NCBI GenBank assembly: GCA_031216445.1
Contig: CM062214.1
Location: forward strand, 11,263,001 to 11,327,000
Reading direction: 5' to 3'
DNA: 64,000 nucleotides
Source: Lateolabrax maculatus
Lineage: Eukaryota; Chordata; Actinopteri; Acropomatiformes; Lateolabracidae
This document shows, one piece after another, positions 27,001 to 41,900 of the stretch; position 1 is the stretch's first letter, and each line of letters opens with the position of its first letter. Below the pieces are notes generated by a model that searched no databases, had not been told where the DNA came from, and was given only the letters and a program-made list of their open reading frames with translations. Position numbers and translations under genes: made by a program.

Positions 27001-30000
27001 AGATGGAGTACCCTGCAAAACAAATACAAAAAATAAATCAATTTGTGATTTCATTCTGCAAATCAACTATAAAATCTTATTATTTTAGTGTATTAAAGCA
27101 TTACACTTCATTAGCCTACACTATTAACTTTTAAAATATACCTTTTTTTAACAGTGTTTGCTTGGATATGGTTTTTGTTTAGAGTTACAGTATATTCTGG
27201 CTTAACAAAAGGTTTTTAGTCTGCAGTATGTGTCCGTAAAGGATGCTGTGTTTCTATGAATATCAAGAAGACATAACAAATTGTAAATCTTTCATAACTA
27301 GATCTGTTTGTGTCTTCATCTATGGATGTGTTAGTGTACAAAAGGTCTGAGTAGGGGTTGTTTGAGCTCTCTGCTGCTGGTGGTCTTTGACCCCTTCAGC
27401 ACTATGTTGACTGATGACATCTTAAATATGAACTCCATACCAAACCTTTATCTTACTGAGTGTTCATATATACTGTAGTCATATCAGATCTGACTATCAT
27501 GTATATACTTTAACCATCCTTATTTCACTAGTTTCTTCAGACTTCTGCAAATGATCTGCAGATATGAGTAATACACATCAAGCATATGTAGTATGTGTTG
27601 CATATGTTGTATAATGTCCATGATTCAAAGGGAAATAGCTATGTGCAGTAACACTGAATTCTTAACTTGATCTTAATCTGTCTTGATATTCCTTTCTGTG
27701 CTACTGATGCAGCATTTGTTTGTTTGTATTGGTCTGATGTCACTGTGGGCTCTGTTTATTTTCCTGAATGTGTTGAGAGCAAGGCTCATGTTCCCTTGTT
27801 TGTTTATTTGCCCTCTGTGGTGTGGGTTACATGTTAACAGGATTACAAATACACTATGTAAATACCACCAGCAATTGTTTTGGCACTTCTTTAGAAGTTG
27901 TGTGGATAAATGGCTGCAGAAGTTATGGCGGCTTGTTTGCTCTTCTCACAAACTTATCATATTAATCATATATGCCATTCTCTCTCTGCTTTTGTCTCCG
28001 TAGGTGTTTTGTCTCTCCCAGCCCATTTCAGTCCCTACACAGAGAACCAGCAGACGTCTATGGACAGCAGGGAGGATGCCTATGCCCAGCTGGAGCTGAG
28101 GACGCTGGAACAGTCGCTGCTGGCTACCTGTGTGGGCAGCATCTCTGAACTCAGTGAGTACAAAGTTTAGAATAGTGTGTGTGGTCCTGGATCTACTTAA
28201 TATAAACAGATTTCACATTACGTGTTTAATCGATTTGATTTCTCTGAGCTCATTTAACAATCATAAAGGAACAACATTGATGATACAAAACATTCTTGTT
28301 ATTACAGACATGTAAAAATTCCTAGAAATAATAAACTAATTGTCATAATTTTTTTAAATGCTTAGCCGTATTCTGAACATTTACTAAACACACCTTGTTA
28401 TTCCCACACTATTCACTGGCTCCAAGATGGGACATCTTTCTTTTGCCAAAAAGGCTGCTATTTCAGACAGCCAAGTGCCAAGCAGATAATACAATTATTA
28501 TTATCACTTTCTGTCTTATGATAAGCCTCATCTTGTGCCTTATTGTGAAAGTCGTCCAATGTGCATTGTTATAAAAATAAGCAATGCAATAGTTTATCTA
28601 CACATGGAGCTCTGGAAAGTAAAGTGATTATGTCTCTGACTGTATATTGTTTGTCCCTGGTCTGTTTTGTTAAGCAGTATACTTTGGGGCAACACAAACT
28701 ACCTGATACTATCTGGACTCTCAGACTTTATTCTGTTTGCTATATAGCTCTATGACCACTTCTTGTACCTTGGATTTCCTATGTTTTATTAGAAGAAAAA
28801 GGAGGCTGGCCCACATTCTCATCTACCCTGGATAGTTACATGGTTGCTGAGACGGATGGATGTTTCTTTAAAAAACTTTGGTTTGAATTTTGGGCAGTAG
28901 ATATATATTATGTATGTTTCTTTGTATATGGACACAGTAGTGTGTTTATTGGATAATTTGCAGTAGCCTCAATCACATCTCTGTTCCAAAGAACAAGTTT
29001 CAGTCCTATATATAAATTGTGTGAGGTTTTGATGGGTGCAATATTAAAATGTCTCTTTATAGTTCTCTGAGACTTTTAATAAGGATGTAGTCAGGGAAAT
29101 TGTAAATCTTTTGAGAAGTGAGGACCTCTCTGGGACTTTTGAATGAGTTTGAATGATTGGACAGCTATTTTGAAATATTGCCAGGTGTAGATGTCCATGT
29201 TTCATACACATGGTGGTAAACAGAGAGGCATACAGACACATGCACACAGTCATACTGCACTCTACTGTACATATGGTTTGTTTAAACTGGAGGCTCTGAC
29301 AGAGTTGGCAGATGTTGGAGAGCTGGAATCAGGTCATTAAAAAGTGTGAAAAATACAGGAGTAGAAGGGGAGTGGAGGGATGGAGGTTGGAAAGGTAGGG
29401 CATTAGGTTTAAGGAGTACATATTGACTAAAGCAGGGTTGAGGTGTGTGGATGGTGAGGGGGCCAGGGGAAATGATGGAAAGGTAGAGAGGTGAAGAGTG
29501 AGGTTGTCAGCGCAGGGAGGGAAGAGGAGGGATGAAGATTAGTGTTGGTGAGAGCTGGGATAGGTTTCCTTCCCCAAATGAGCTAACACTCTGCCATTTG
29601 TTCCTCCAGCACAAGGCTACGTTCATGCACCACCTTCGCTAGTGGGGCATTAAGAAAGTGTACACACACTTTCAAACACAGACCAGTCTTTCTCTCACTT
29701 ACTCAGTGGTCTCTTTGTGCCACATCTCTCTGGTGGTGTGAAGCTGGGCTGTTCTGGGCAGGGCTGGCATGCTTCAGGCTCATTCACGCCTACAAACACA
29801 CACACAGGCATGTGTTCACCGATACGCATACACACAACAACAACACAGAGGGTTTGGCACTCTGATCTGAGCCCAAGAGACCAGGCAGACACAGGAGCAT
29901 CTGTACTAAGCTGCTCAGTCCTGCTGGATCTTTGGACTGGACTTGGCCAGTCACACGAACACACAGCATACATAAACATGATGGATAATGGATGGCAGGA

Positions 30001-32912
30001 TATTGGACATTTCAGCTAAATGTCCAAAATTGTTGGAAATATAGTGTAAGCAAAAGACTGGCTCTGAAAGTTGTCTTCAGACACATTTGAATGTTTAATT
30101 TTCAGCTCTGTGGTGGTCTTCACCAGCTATGGGAAACTATGAGTATGTGACCATACAGTTAACTAAGGGAAATATTAAAGATCAGGATAGGACTAACCCA
30201 AATAAAATGAGCTTTGTACTTAAGCCTGTTCAGCCAGTTTGCAATCTGGGGTCACACTGAGTCCATATAAAAACTTTAGTCAACATCTTCGAATTGTCTT
30301 AATATTTGAAACATTACATTATCTGGCAACTTTTACATCAGAGGCACATTTTGTCAATATGTATTCAAAAAGCATGCATGTCACAGTTTATTGACTTCTA
30401 GGCTTCCACAAGGACTCCAGTATAAGCTGTAATGAAGGATTTCATATCCTTCTGACCCCTGGAGCTTAGTGTAGCCTAGAGGCACAATATGGGCTGTAAA
30501 GCCAGGGAGAGGCTCTCCATCTTGGGCAAGAATTCCTACGAGACCTCCTGGAGGGACTGCTGGTGGTGGTTAACACAAAGGACGCCCTTCAGCTTGAAGT
30601 GGGGTCTGTTTTGGGAGGGCCACTTCAATCCCCCCCCCCTCCCGAAGTACCCCAAACCCCTTAATATAGACACACACATACACACTCTCATAGCTGTACT
30701 TCCTAGCCTTGGCCTCCGGGCAGCCTCCCACTCACAGTAATCTGGTTAGAAATTAACCCAGGGGTAATTATGCTAAATGAGCGTTACACGATCCCAAGTT
30801 CAACCTGGTCTCCCCCTCTCACACTGCCTCTCTCTGCCCCTCCTCCACATCCCCTCTCTGTGACAACAGATATTTTGCCTCACTACTATACTCCTGCTAT
30901 GACACTCATGGTCACACAGCAGAATGTTATTTACAAGCTCTACTCCTTGCAGCCCTATGCCCTCTTTTTACGTTATGTGCAGCTATCCATGTCTGTTTAG
31001 GTTAATAAAGTTTCCTATATTATACTGTACATACAATCGTCTGAACTGTCCAGTCATTCTAACTGCATGCGGTTGTCCACTTGAATCCTCTGATAAGATG
31101 CATATTTCTTATGTCTTTATCTCAGCAGAGCACTGTTCTCACACAAGTGGTTGTCGGAACAAATTTAGACATTTGTTACGAGACCTAAGCTCAGATCTTA
31201 ACCTTGCTTTTATTATGTGACTGACACCCACCTTTCCACCTTTCCAGGCTGAGTGCAGTGATTGAAATAGTCAATACAGAAACAGCTGAACGGTTCATTA
31301 GAGCTTGCGATCAACTGTCTGTTTACCCATTAACTCCTTGAGTGATTAAAGATGAATGGCTATTTAGACTGGCCGTCTGGCTGTGCTCACTGATAATGAC
31401 ACTGCTAATGGCAAATACCTCCAGAGACAAGGAGGGAGAGTAATGAGTAAAGGAAGGGTGAATGTAAATGGTTTAGGAAAAGGGTTTGATTAGGAGCCGA
31501 AAAGGTTTATACTGAGCACTGAGAATTCTTATATAGTTTTTTAATGTGCCACTTGGCATTTTTTAGTGCCCACATACCACTCCAGGGATTTTGATACTGT
31601 ATTAAAGACTTGAGCAAATGAAATGAACAAACTTCATGTATTTAGTAGAACAAATATCTACTAAACCATTTATCTCTGATCTTTCTCATATTTCCTTTGT
31701 TCCAGGTGACTTGGTGTCCCGTGCAATGCACCACATGCAGCGCCTGAGCTCAGTGCGCCCAGGACTGAGTCCGGCCCGCCACGCCCGTCCCCAGCAGCCC
31801 GTGTCCTGGTCACCGGACGCACTCCACACCCTTTACTACTTCCTGCGCTGCCCACAAATGGAGTCCATGGAGAATCCCAACTTGGATCCCCCACGCATGG
31901 CACTTAGCAAAGAGAGGTGGGAATCATGCACGACCGGACTAAAACATTTTACTGTAGATGCTCTCCAAAGTCTATCACAGGCAGTGAAATAACAGATCTA
32001 ATCCTAGAGAGTGTTCTTTTTTCCATTTTGGTTTTGGATCCACACTTAGAAACTTAGTTTTGTAGTATTCTTGCTTCTCCTTTTTACACATGTAATGCTT
32101 TGTTTTGTTTTCCTGATTACATCTGTAATTAGAAAAAGATGTACTTTGGTTCATGAGGTTGACAGAAATCACTGAATCACAGAAGCACTCTAGCCATTGC
32201 AAATACACAAGCTCAAATAGCAAGAGCAACTTTTTCGTGGAACACCTTTCTTTCCCAGCCATTCCTAATCCCGTTGCCCTCTGGTCACAGAAGTGTTAAT
32301 TTTCTTTAACTAAATTACATGTAAGCAAGAGACTCCAGGTGTTAATGTTAGTCTCATAGATGGGTGAAATACACCTTTAGAGTGTAAATTAGGTTGAAGA
32401 CTGGTGGTTTAAGGGACTTTAAGAGGTGCTAATGGTCTGTAATTCTGTTAGGGACTTCTCAGATCTTCCTTGGGTTGCTTTGTAGAACAATTATGGTAAT
32501 TCTTGTCTTTTTTCAGTCCTGAGACAAGTGGTTGAAAAAATGTGGGCAGCCTGAATGCAATGAAGCACATCATATATATATTTTACTCTAATATAAAAAA
32601 TATAAAAATAATTAGTTTTAGCAGTATACCTGATAATTTTGAACATTCTTCTGTGTAACCCTGAAACGAGTCATGTCTCTTTTCCTCCAAAATAAACTGA
32701 TAATGCTTGTTAGAACATTGGGTTGCATTGCAGATGTGCTTACAGGAGCTTACAGTTCACTAATAGTGATATTCCACCATTAAATAAATGTGAGAGAGTA
32801 TGTACAGTCAGTCATGGTAAGATTATTAGTCACGTGTGTGTGGGTGTAGGTGAGAAAAGTACTTGCAGCCTGCCCACACATCTGTGTTCAGGCCTCACAG
32901 AAAAATGTACTC

Positions 32913-32987
<75 letters not shown>

Positions 32988-35900
32988 TTGTTTTCCACAG
33001 TTAATGTTATAACCTCTATAAATTCATGTGATTGTTGTGAGGTTATGATGAGGGTATGACATCTATAAGATGATCATAGTTATGTAAAAGTCTTTGTGAT
33101 GAAATCAGCCACATCTGCATCTTGTCTTGCCTAAACACACATACATCCGTGCACAGATGTGTGTATGCACGCGAGCCAGCTGGCTCCTATACGTTTAATA
33201 ATGAACAGACACAGTGTGAGTGAGCAAAGGTGGGCTTCTCATTAGCATCAAAGAGAACAGAACAGCAAATATACACCCCTCTTTTCTTTATCCTGGCTGT
33301 TTCATCCAAGTCCTCAGATGTTTTTAATGTTGGGTGTATATCAGCCTGGTTTATGTGTGCAGGATGAAATTATTTAAGATCCTGTTATACTGTATACTTT
33401 GGAACAGACATCTACAGGTTTGCCCACATGTCTCTCTGTGTGACTGTGTGTAGTGTCTATAAATGTAGCATGAATGACACACTCAGGTGGTAAAGTAGAG
33501 CAGTGCAAACCTGGTAGTGATTACAATGTGAACGTCTGGTAATGATACAGACTTCTCTCCTTCAATGGGCCTCTCAATCTCTCTGGTTCACCCTCTATTG
33601 AAAGCTTTATAAAAATCTTTGGTGGAAATCCAAAACCACCAAATCTGTGTGGGCCACATCATCAAACATTATAGGGAGCCTGGCGAGAGCCTTATTGCAG
33701 AATCCTCGAGACTACGAGAGACGCCCTTTTTGTTATGATCCTTTAAACCTGGTGCTTACTTGTAGTTGTTACCGATGATGTTGTATTGGAGTATTACACT
33801 GCATAAGGTGTGTGGGGGAAAACACCATTGTCTGTGTGTCTACTTATCTTTTGGATTCCCACTCCTATAAGCCACAGTGTGGAAAAGTACAACTTTTATT
33901 AGTGCTGAAAGTAAACCAATCAATTTAATGGTAAAATCACTAGTCTTTCTACTAAAAATAAGCACTTCCAAACACTCCACTGAACAGACCACCCCAGCCC
34001 TAATGCTTTCTTCAGCAGATGGAAGGGAGCACTAATGGATAGATGTGTTACTGTGATAAGAAGTATCCAATGGAGCTTACTTCTAACCACAGATACATCA
34101 GATATGGTTACACCCACCCTTATGGAGCCTTTATGAGAGTAATCTGACTCTAGATCAGTGGTTAACCTTGACCCTTTGCAGCGCATGATGGGGTCTGCTT
34201 TAAGACCTGATTGAAGTTTCTTACAACGTGAACTCAATCACAGCGGCTTCAGGATATAGGACACACAGGACATATGGGACCAGTGTAGCATGTGTAATGT
34301 TGCCTCCTGGGGAGAAAAAGTCTTTGCTTTTCATGTTGGACAGGTTAGAGTTCAAACACACCTGACCACAATTTGAGCTGACTGTCGTTTTATGACCAGC
34401 CAGGTGGTGGTGAGAAAGGCGCCATGAATCAGAGCTAACATTTATATGTGCATGTGTGTGAACATGTGTGGGAGAGCTTGTGTGTGTATGTATGTATGTA
34501 TGTATGTATGTATGTATGTTTGCCTGTGTGTGTCTACGTCCCGCTGTTCTCAGAGTGTAGACTTTGCATGTAGGGTCACGAGGCTAGCCAGAAGTGCTAT
34601 CTAGTTTCAGTGTTAACAGGCGGATCAGCTTTGATGTTGCATGGACTCTCTGACCAAGCTGAAGATTGCTTTTCAGGCTAAGGGGCATAACCCAAATACA
34701 GGGTTCAGTTGCAAGGTGTATGGGGCGGCAGTTCAGATAGAGGGATAAGGGTTTGAGGAAAGAAAGAGCGATGAATTGTGGGATAGAGGCCAGAGATGTG
34801 TGGGTGATGGTACAGGCATTTGTCTGCAGTTGTGGGCCACTGGCAAAGATGTGTACAAACATATGGCCTTAGTTGATTTGTGTTGACGCGTGTCTTTGTG
34901 TATATCCTCTACGCACACGCACACACACACACACACACAAAAATTAAAGCTTAATTAGTATAAAACTGCATATGCCATAAAAGGATGACACTAACTTGGT
35001 TATTATTCAGACTTGAGTTTTTGGGTTGATAATTCTTATTTATTCACAGTCTGTGAAATACTGATTGATAAAGTGAAGGACATAGAAAATCTTTCTGATG
35101 GATCAATGAGTGTTAAGTGTTAAAAGGTTGAAACGGTTGTTTGCAACTGCTTTAGGCCTGGATTAGTGCCGGTGCCGTGTGCATGCCTGGAAGCAAGCAA
35201 GCATGCAGTAAAGTAGCAGGGTGGATGCCTTGTGGGATTTGGGAAGACAGACGCAGACACATTAACAAATACACACAGGAACAGACTCACACTCAGCTCA
35301 ATTTGTGTTGAGTAAAGCCCATTAAGAGGAGTATAGCATTGATTACCAAGCCCACTGCTCCTCCTCTCCTCAGAAACATGCATTTCTTATCACTCTACAC
35401 TTCTTCCAAACTGCCACCTAACCCCCTTCTTCATTTTGACATACCCCACCTGCCGTCGTGCTGTTTCCCAAACACTCAAACCCTCCTTATATGCACCTAT
35501 CAGACCCATTTAACTTCCCCCTCCTCCTCCTCCATCCCATCAGCCCCTTTTCTTCAGGTACATGCTATATTAGGGTAAGGTATCAGAAGGTCTGACATTC
35601 GCCTTCTGAAACCTTCAGATGAAATTGAGAAGCTACTCTTTACAATATACATGATTAACAAAGCACTGATGAATGAGAGAGAGCACTGTTTTACAGAAGG
35701 AGCTGATCTATAGGAAACCACAGGTAGCTGCTTAAAGTAAACACAGTGAGGAGAATAAATGGCACTGCAGGGGTCACAGTGCTCATTAACAGTAACTATA
35801 ATCCTTATAGCATGCACACTATAGACCAATATGCTCGTATACAGCTCATGCTTTTGAATCCATCTGTATTCATGATATGCATTGGAGTGTTTGCATTTCC

Positions 35901-38900
35901 TGAGAACAAAGGTGAAGCCACTGCTAACAATAACATCACAGCAGGAGAAAGGCTGCTTAGTAACTCGTGATAACACGGAGGCAGTGTTCAAACAATCATT
36001 AACACACTCTGACTGAAGGGATCAAAAGCAAACAACAATAACACTCACAATAATGTGTCATTGTTCACAGACACATTCAATGCACATATGTTGAGAGAAA
36101 GGCACAGACAAGAAGGGGTTAATACCAGATAACTGGCCAGACGTGATGTTGCAGATAGCCATATCACCACTTTTTTCTAAAGGGTTTTAGATGAATAGTT
36201 GTGAGAGGAGGACAATGAAGAAAGAAGGAAATTGAGAGCAATCAAATAATCCAGATGACTTTCAGAATGCCACGTTCACAAATACCACAGCAGACCTAAT
36301 GTTCTGCTCTCTCTTATTCCTCCACCAATGTTTACTCCACTGCTTCTCCGTGATTAATATAATTTATTTTTGTTCCCCACAGGCTCAGGTCAATCTTGTC
36401 TATCATTTCTATTTTAAACCGTTTCTTGCATTTTTAGGTTCACTTGGTTGTCTTTTGCTTTAGTTGCTTTTTGGTTAAGATCATGGAAACCGTCTAAAAC
36501 AATGCCAGGGTGCTGCACCCTTAGGTATTTTATTCTGCTACAGCTGGTTTAAAAATAGGTTGATTATTCAGAAGCCACTGCAGTATTTTGTTTATCAAAC
36601 CACAGCACAAATGAAGTCACAGTTCTGTTCTCATCTCCCATCAAATCTTACAAAGAAAGTTGATGTTTAACTGCACAACCCACATGTAAACACTGATTAG
36701 TATTTTTATATATTTATTTATATATCACACATACACACATTTGTTATTTGAGTGTGTGTGCTTCCAGGTATGATGAGTTTAAAGAAGAAAGGCAACTGTA
36801 TATGGTGTGTAAAAGCTGTCGAATATGTGTGATTAGTAGAGATGAGTACAGTGTTTATGTGTGTCTGTGTTTAAATGTGACTCACTGTGAACTGGTCAGG
36901 GTGAGGGGAAGTACGGCCAGACATACGTAAATCGTCTGGTTGAAGATAGTTTATGAGTTTCCTCTTAACATGACTGAATCATGAGTGAAGCAATCTTCCA
37001 CTCAGCACTGAGATCAGTGTGTCTTCCGAGAACCGGTTTTACCAGAAGTTGCTGTGTGCTATACCCACATTACAGTTAAATACAATTGTTACCCTGTTTG
37101 GCTTATACAGATTTTTATTGTACCAAACATATAAACGGACAGAAGTGGAATTATTTATCTTTTCTTTTTACAGGCCATTCCTGTTGCTGCCACCTCTGAT
37201 GGAGTGGATGAGAGTGGCCATAGTTCATGCTGAGCATCGCAAGAGCCTGTTGGTGGACAGTGATGATGTCAGACAGACCGCCAGGCTACTCCTTCCAGGA
37301 CTGGACTCTGAACCAAGACAGCTGAAGTAAATGAGATGACACTCATATACTCATTAGGACTGTCCTCCTGATTTTAGGAAATTAAGTAACAAAACGTACT
37401 AATGTCTTATGACAATATCTAAATTTAGTTTTCTCGTCTCCAGTGTTGTGTCAACTATGTGTGTTTATGCGGTCATTGTAATTAGTTGAAAAGAAACAAA
37501 ACGCAATAGTGTTGTGCTTCCAGTTGTGCGTTTCCTTCAACCCATGCACTATAGGCGTGTCATTTAGTTGGTTCTCACTAACAAATAATTACCCAGTGTA
37601 TGCAGTAGATTAATGACTAACTGTAGTGTGGCTCTTCACAAAGTGTGCAATTTAAGAAAAACCTCTCACAAATTGAAGGTGAACTGTTTGTTTCTCATCA
37701 TAATTGTTCTCTGTGTCTCTGTCTTCATCAGGCCTGAATGTTGCTTCAGCTCCTTCAAGCGTCTGGACTCCAAAGCTGCCACCGACAAGTTCCATCTAGA
37801 CTTGGGTTTTCGGATGCTCAACTGTGGACGCACAGATCTCATTGGCCAAGCCATCGACCTGCTCGGGCCAGATGGGGTCAACAGCATGGATGACCAGGTA
37901 CTGAATATACAGTATATATGTGTGTCTGTCTATATATATATACATACATACATACATACATACACACATACACACACACACACAGTATAAATATATATAC
38001 ATATATATATATATACTGTGTGTATATGTGTTTTTTAATTTTTAAGCAGCACATCATGCATTTGTTTCTCCTCTTTCATGTGTCCTTTGTACTCCTTTCT
38101 ATTCCTCACTCAGGGAATGACCCCTCTGATGTATGCCTGCGCAGCTGGAGATGAGGCCTTAGTCCAGATGCTGATCGATGCCGGGGCCAACCTTGACGTG
38201 GCGGTAAATATGCTTCAACATATGGACACATTTATTTAAATAATGCACCTTATGTAAACTTCTACATTTACTCACATGTGATGCATCTAAATTGACAGAG
38301 GCTGCAGTGAATATAACATATAATTTCTTGAGTGTTTTCTTGAGATTATGATATTGATCTGGGCGTGTAACACTGATTTGTCCTTTGCTGCCAGGTTCCA
38401 CCATGTTCACCAAAGCACCCCTCTGTGCATCCTGATAGTCGACACTGGGCAGCTCTTACCTTCGCTGTGCTGCACGGACACATCTCCGTAGTGCAGGTTG
38501 GAAACACATACACACACATGTAATAGCCACAATAACTGCAAGTTCTCCTGTATAGTCCTGAGCTAACTGTCCATGCGATACTTTCATAGTTGAGTGACAA
38601 ATGTGAGAGCAGAGGTCAGGACATAAATGAGTTGCAGGATGTCAAACATTGCACAGCATAACAGATGTGCTGTGTATTTCCAGCTCCTGTTGGATGCAGG
38701 GGCCAATGTGGAGGGGGCTGCAGTCCGCAATGGACAGGAGAGTACAGCAGACACCCCATTGCAGCTGGCCTCAGCAGCAGGTGGGCAAACACACGCGCAT
38801 GCACACACACACACAGTACAACACAGGGCACAGCTGATGCTAGACTGTTCTCTGACTTACAGATGGTCTGTGTTCAGATCTGATTTATGGTAGCTAAATT

Positions 38901-41900
38901 ACTACTTACTACTAAATTATACAGGCAGAAAGTCTGTAGAAGGGTCAAGCAAAGAAGAGATGAATGAATTAGAGTCACTATAGTAACTATCTGCAAATCA
39001 TCTAGTAGCAACTATCACAATTATCAGTCATCAATACAGGAGGGGTGCTAGTTTTCCAAAAGACCACCAAAAGTAACATAGGGTTGAGTTGTGAATGACA
39101 CATCGGCTGGAAAAATGAGGAAATGAGAGGGGAAATGAAGGCAAAGTGAAAGCTGCAGAGTTCTGCCTGTGGTTGTTTAGAAGCCTCTCGGCGGCATTCC
39201 TCTGTGGGATCGTCTAAAAGCCACACATAGCTGTAGTAAAAGAGACACATGCTTTACATAGAAGCAATGACAGTGTGTAAATAGTGCCTAATATGAATGT
39301 GTTTGCTTGCTTGAAAGTGCGAAATAAAGTATGATAAATCTTCATTTATCCCAGTAGTAAAATTGAATCGTTGGTGTAGTAAGTGCAATTAAACAAGAAA
39401 GAGGACATCTAGATTATAAGTGCGCTAATGAATTATAAAATAAGCAATACAAAAACTAAAAACAATCTAAGTGAAACTATAATAAAATGGTAATAGTTGT
39501 GGGATGATGTGTCAACAATTCAAAATACTAAGTAGACTGCACCAGTGGGGAAAAACACAAGGAGAAGAGATTACTAAAAGTCTGTTTATGTGCTTCCCAG
39601 GCAACTATGAGATGGTGAGTTTGCTCCTGGCACGAGGCGCTGACCCCTTATCAAAGACCCACGATGGAAATGCCCTCACGTCATCCCTCTATGAAGACAT
39701 GAACTGCTTCAGTCATGCTGCCGCACATGGACACAGGTATGTTTCCCTCAGACTGACCTGAAAACAGCATTTTGCCGACAGATGCTGTGGGGACATTCTG
39801 ACAAACTGCCTGCTTTTGGCCGTCTTAACTGCAGAAAAGAAAGTAACACAGAAAAAACGCTAACTATGTAAGCACTCCATCACACTTGACCTTCATCCCT
39901 TTTATCAGGGGTTGAAATGGAAGACCTTGAAAGTATAGAAAGCGGATTCCTTCTATTCAGAGTCCATCTGTCTCTGAACACCAACTGGAAGTGTAAACCT
40001 CTCCACCTGTTCACTGTGTGTATGTGTTAACACAATGTAGACTCAACACTTCACATTCCACAGTGAGGGGGACAGATTATGTAATCAGAGAGGAGGCTAC
40101 AGGGTCACAAAAATGAATGCATGTGTTGCGGTTTGGACATATATTAATTATTTCATGCTTTCTTTCTGTATTTCTTGCCTTCCTTCCTTGTCCTCTCTCT
40201 CTCCCCGTTCTTCCTTCCATTTATCTTGTCAGGAACGTGCTGAGAAAGCTACTGACTCAGCCCCAGCAAGTCAAAGAGGATGTCCTGTCTCTGGAGGAGA
40301 TCTTAGCTGAGGGGGTCGAGGGTGAGGAGGCGGCTATCTGCCCCTTTCTCCCTCTCTCCCCCCTCCCCACCCCTTCCTCTGGCCATGGGGCCCTGCCAGA
40401 GGTGGGCATAGCAAGGCTCTGCAAGGCCAGGATGAAGGCTCTGCAAGAGGCCAGCTACTACAGTGCCGAACATGGCTACCTGGATGTCACTATGGAGCTG
40501 CGAGCTATGGGTACCTATCAGATGTCAAGAGGAGGATTTGCTTACTTTTCAAATTGTGCTTACTTTGCAAACCAAACAATTTTTTTTTTTTTTACCTAGG
40601 TGTACCATGGAAACTGCATGTGTGGCTAGAATCTCTGCGTTGTGCCCAGCAGCAGTCCAGGACAGGGGTCACCCTCTCCCTCCTCAGAGAGTTCACCACG
40701 ATCAGAGAAGAGGACTACTGCGAAGAGTTGGTCACCATAGGACTGCCCCTGATGTTCAATATCTTACGCACCACTAAGGTACCATCAAACACAAACCTCA
40801 ATGCTCGTCTTCCTCTTCGTGTTATCAGCAAGACATAAGTTCAGCTGTGTGAATATAATGCCCCCCCTCCCTGTTCTTTCTCCTTCCTGCAGAATGATGC
40901 TATTATACAGCAGTTGGCTGCTATTTTTAGTCACTGTTTTGGCCCAGCTCCTCTTCCAGCCGTCCCTGAGATGAAGGCATCTCTTTCAGCTCAGTTGGGT
41001 AAGGAAATATGATTGTTATGTCTATATGAAACCTCATATCTTAGTGTTTTGAGTGGACGATTATGATGGCTTTTTTTGGGATAACTTTATTTCTGACGAA
41101 TCTGCCGATTATTTTCTTAATTACCTGATTCATTGTTTGATCTATAAAATATCACAAAATGGTAAAAATTCCCCACATATCACAATTTCCTAAGGCCTAA
41201 GGTGATGATATCAAATTGCTTGTTTTGTCCTACCCACAATTAAACACACACAGATAAGTCAGTTTTCATGACAAATACAAGCAGAAATTCCTTTTAATTG
41301 AGAGGCTGGAACTAGGGAATATTTGAAATTTTTGCATTAAAATTGGACAAAACAAGTCTGTATCTAAGGCGAGGTATTAAACAGCCATGGCTATCCTCTT
41401 CTCTGGCTGTACGACCAATAGAAAACGGGTATTTTTCTATTTAGCAGAAGTAAAAGAGTTTTTCAGAGATACAATAACGTGGGAGTGAAAAGGCAAAATC
41501 TTATCACAAATGGTTAGCTCGAGACACTTTTGAGATGCATGCTGATGCCAGGTGTGAGGATTTAGACACAATCGCAATACACCTGCACACAAGAGACCGT
41601 CTGAACAAAGCTCTATCTTCCTTAATATGTGCCGGTATAATGGTGGAGCAGTGCTCTGACTGGCTTCATTGTCACTAAAAAGCTGCCTTGTGAATGGAGT
41701 TGTTAAGGAGGTGCTGATATGTTTTCCTACAGACCCTCATTTCCTGAATAACCAGGAGATGTCAGATGTGACGTTTGTGGTGGAAGGGAAACCGTTCTAC
41801 GCCCACAGAGTCCTGCTGATCACAGCTTCTGACAGGTGAGTGCAAACAGGTTCACACTGGACAGAAAGATACATTGACCTGCTTATCGACAGTGGCCATA

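Larger units (their letters stand above)
1231..28003 (+). other. abtb2: abtb2 intron 1 (26.8 kb)
   Basis: No exon with family similarity was recognised inside. The short open frames here lack codon structure or recognisable motifs. The intron holds microsatellites, a MITE-like element (12278-12786), an interspersed repeat relic (17410-17850), a second relic (about 25496-25925) and a short perfect hairpin (18675-18701). The remainder is unremarkable AT-rich sequence. First introns of this size often hold enhancers, but none can be proved from one sequence. Confidence 0.85.
31917..37173 (+). other. abtb2: abtb2 intron 3
   Basis: No gene is seen. It carries the longest pure (GT)n of the window (32915-32984), a (GTAT)n tract (about 34487-34519) and a short (AC)n near 34914-34939. 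Confidence 0.85.

Noticed and set aside
37909..38031. Regular repeats as a possible CRISPR or satellite array
   Set aside because: Short-unit microsatellite in a vertebrate intron; no spacers.
40511..40599. Retention of abtb2 intron 10
   Set aside because: The frame runs through GTYQMSRGG into a stop within the intron, so retention would truncate the protein; no sign it is functional.
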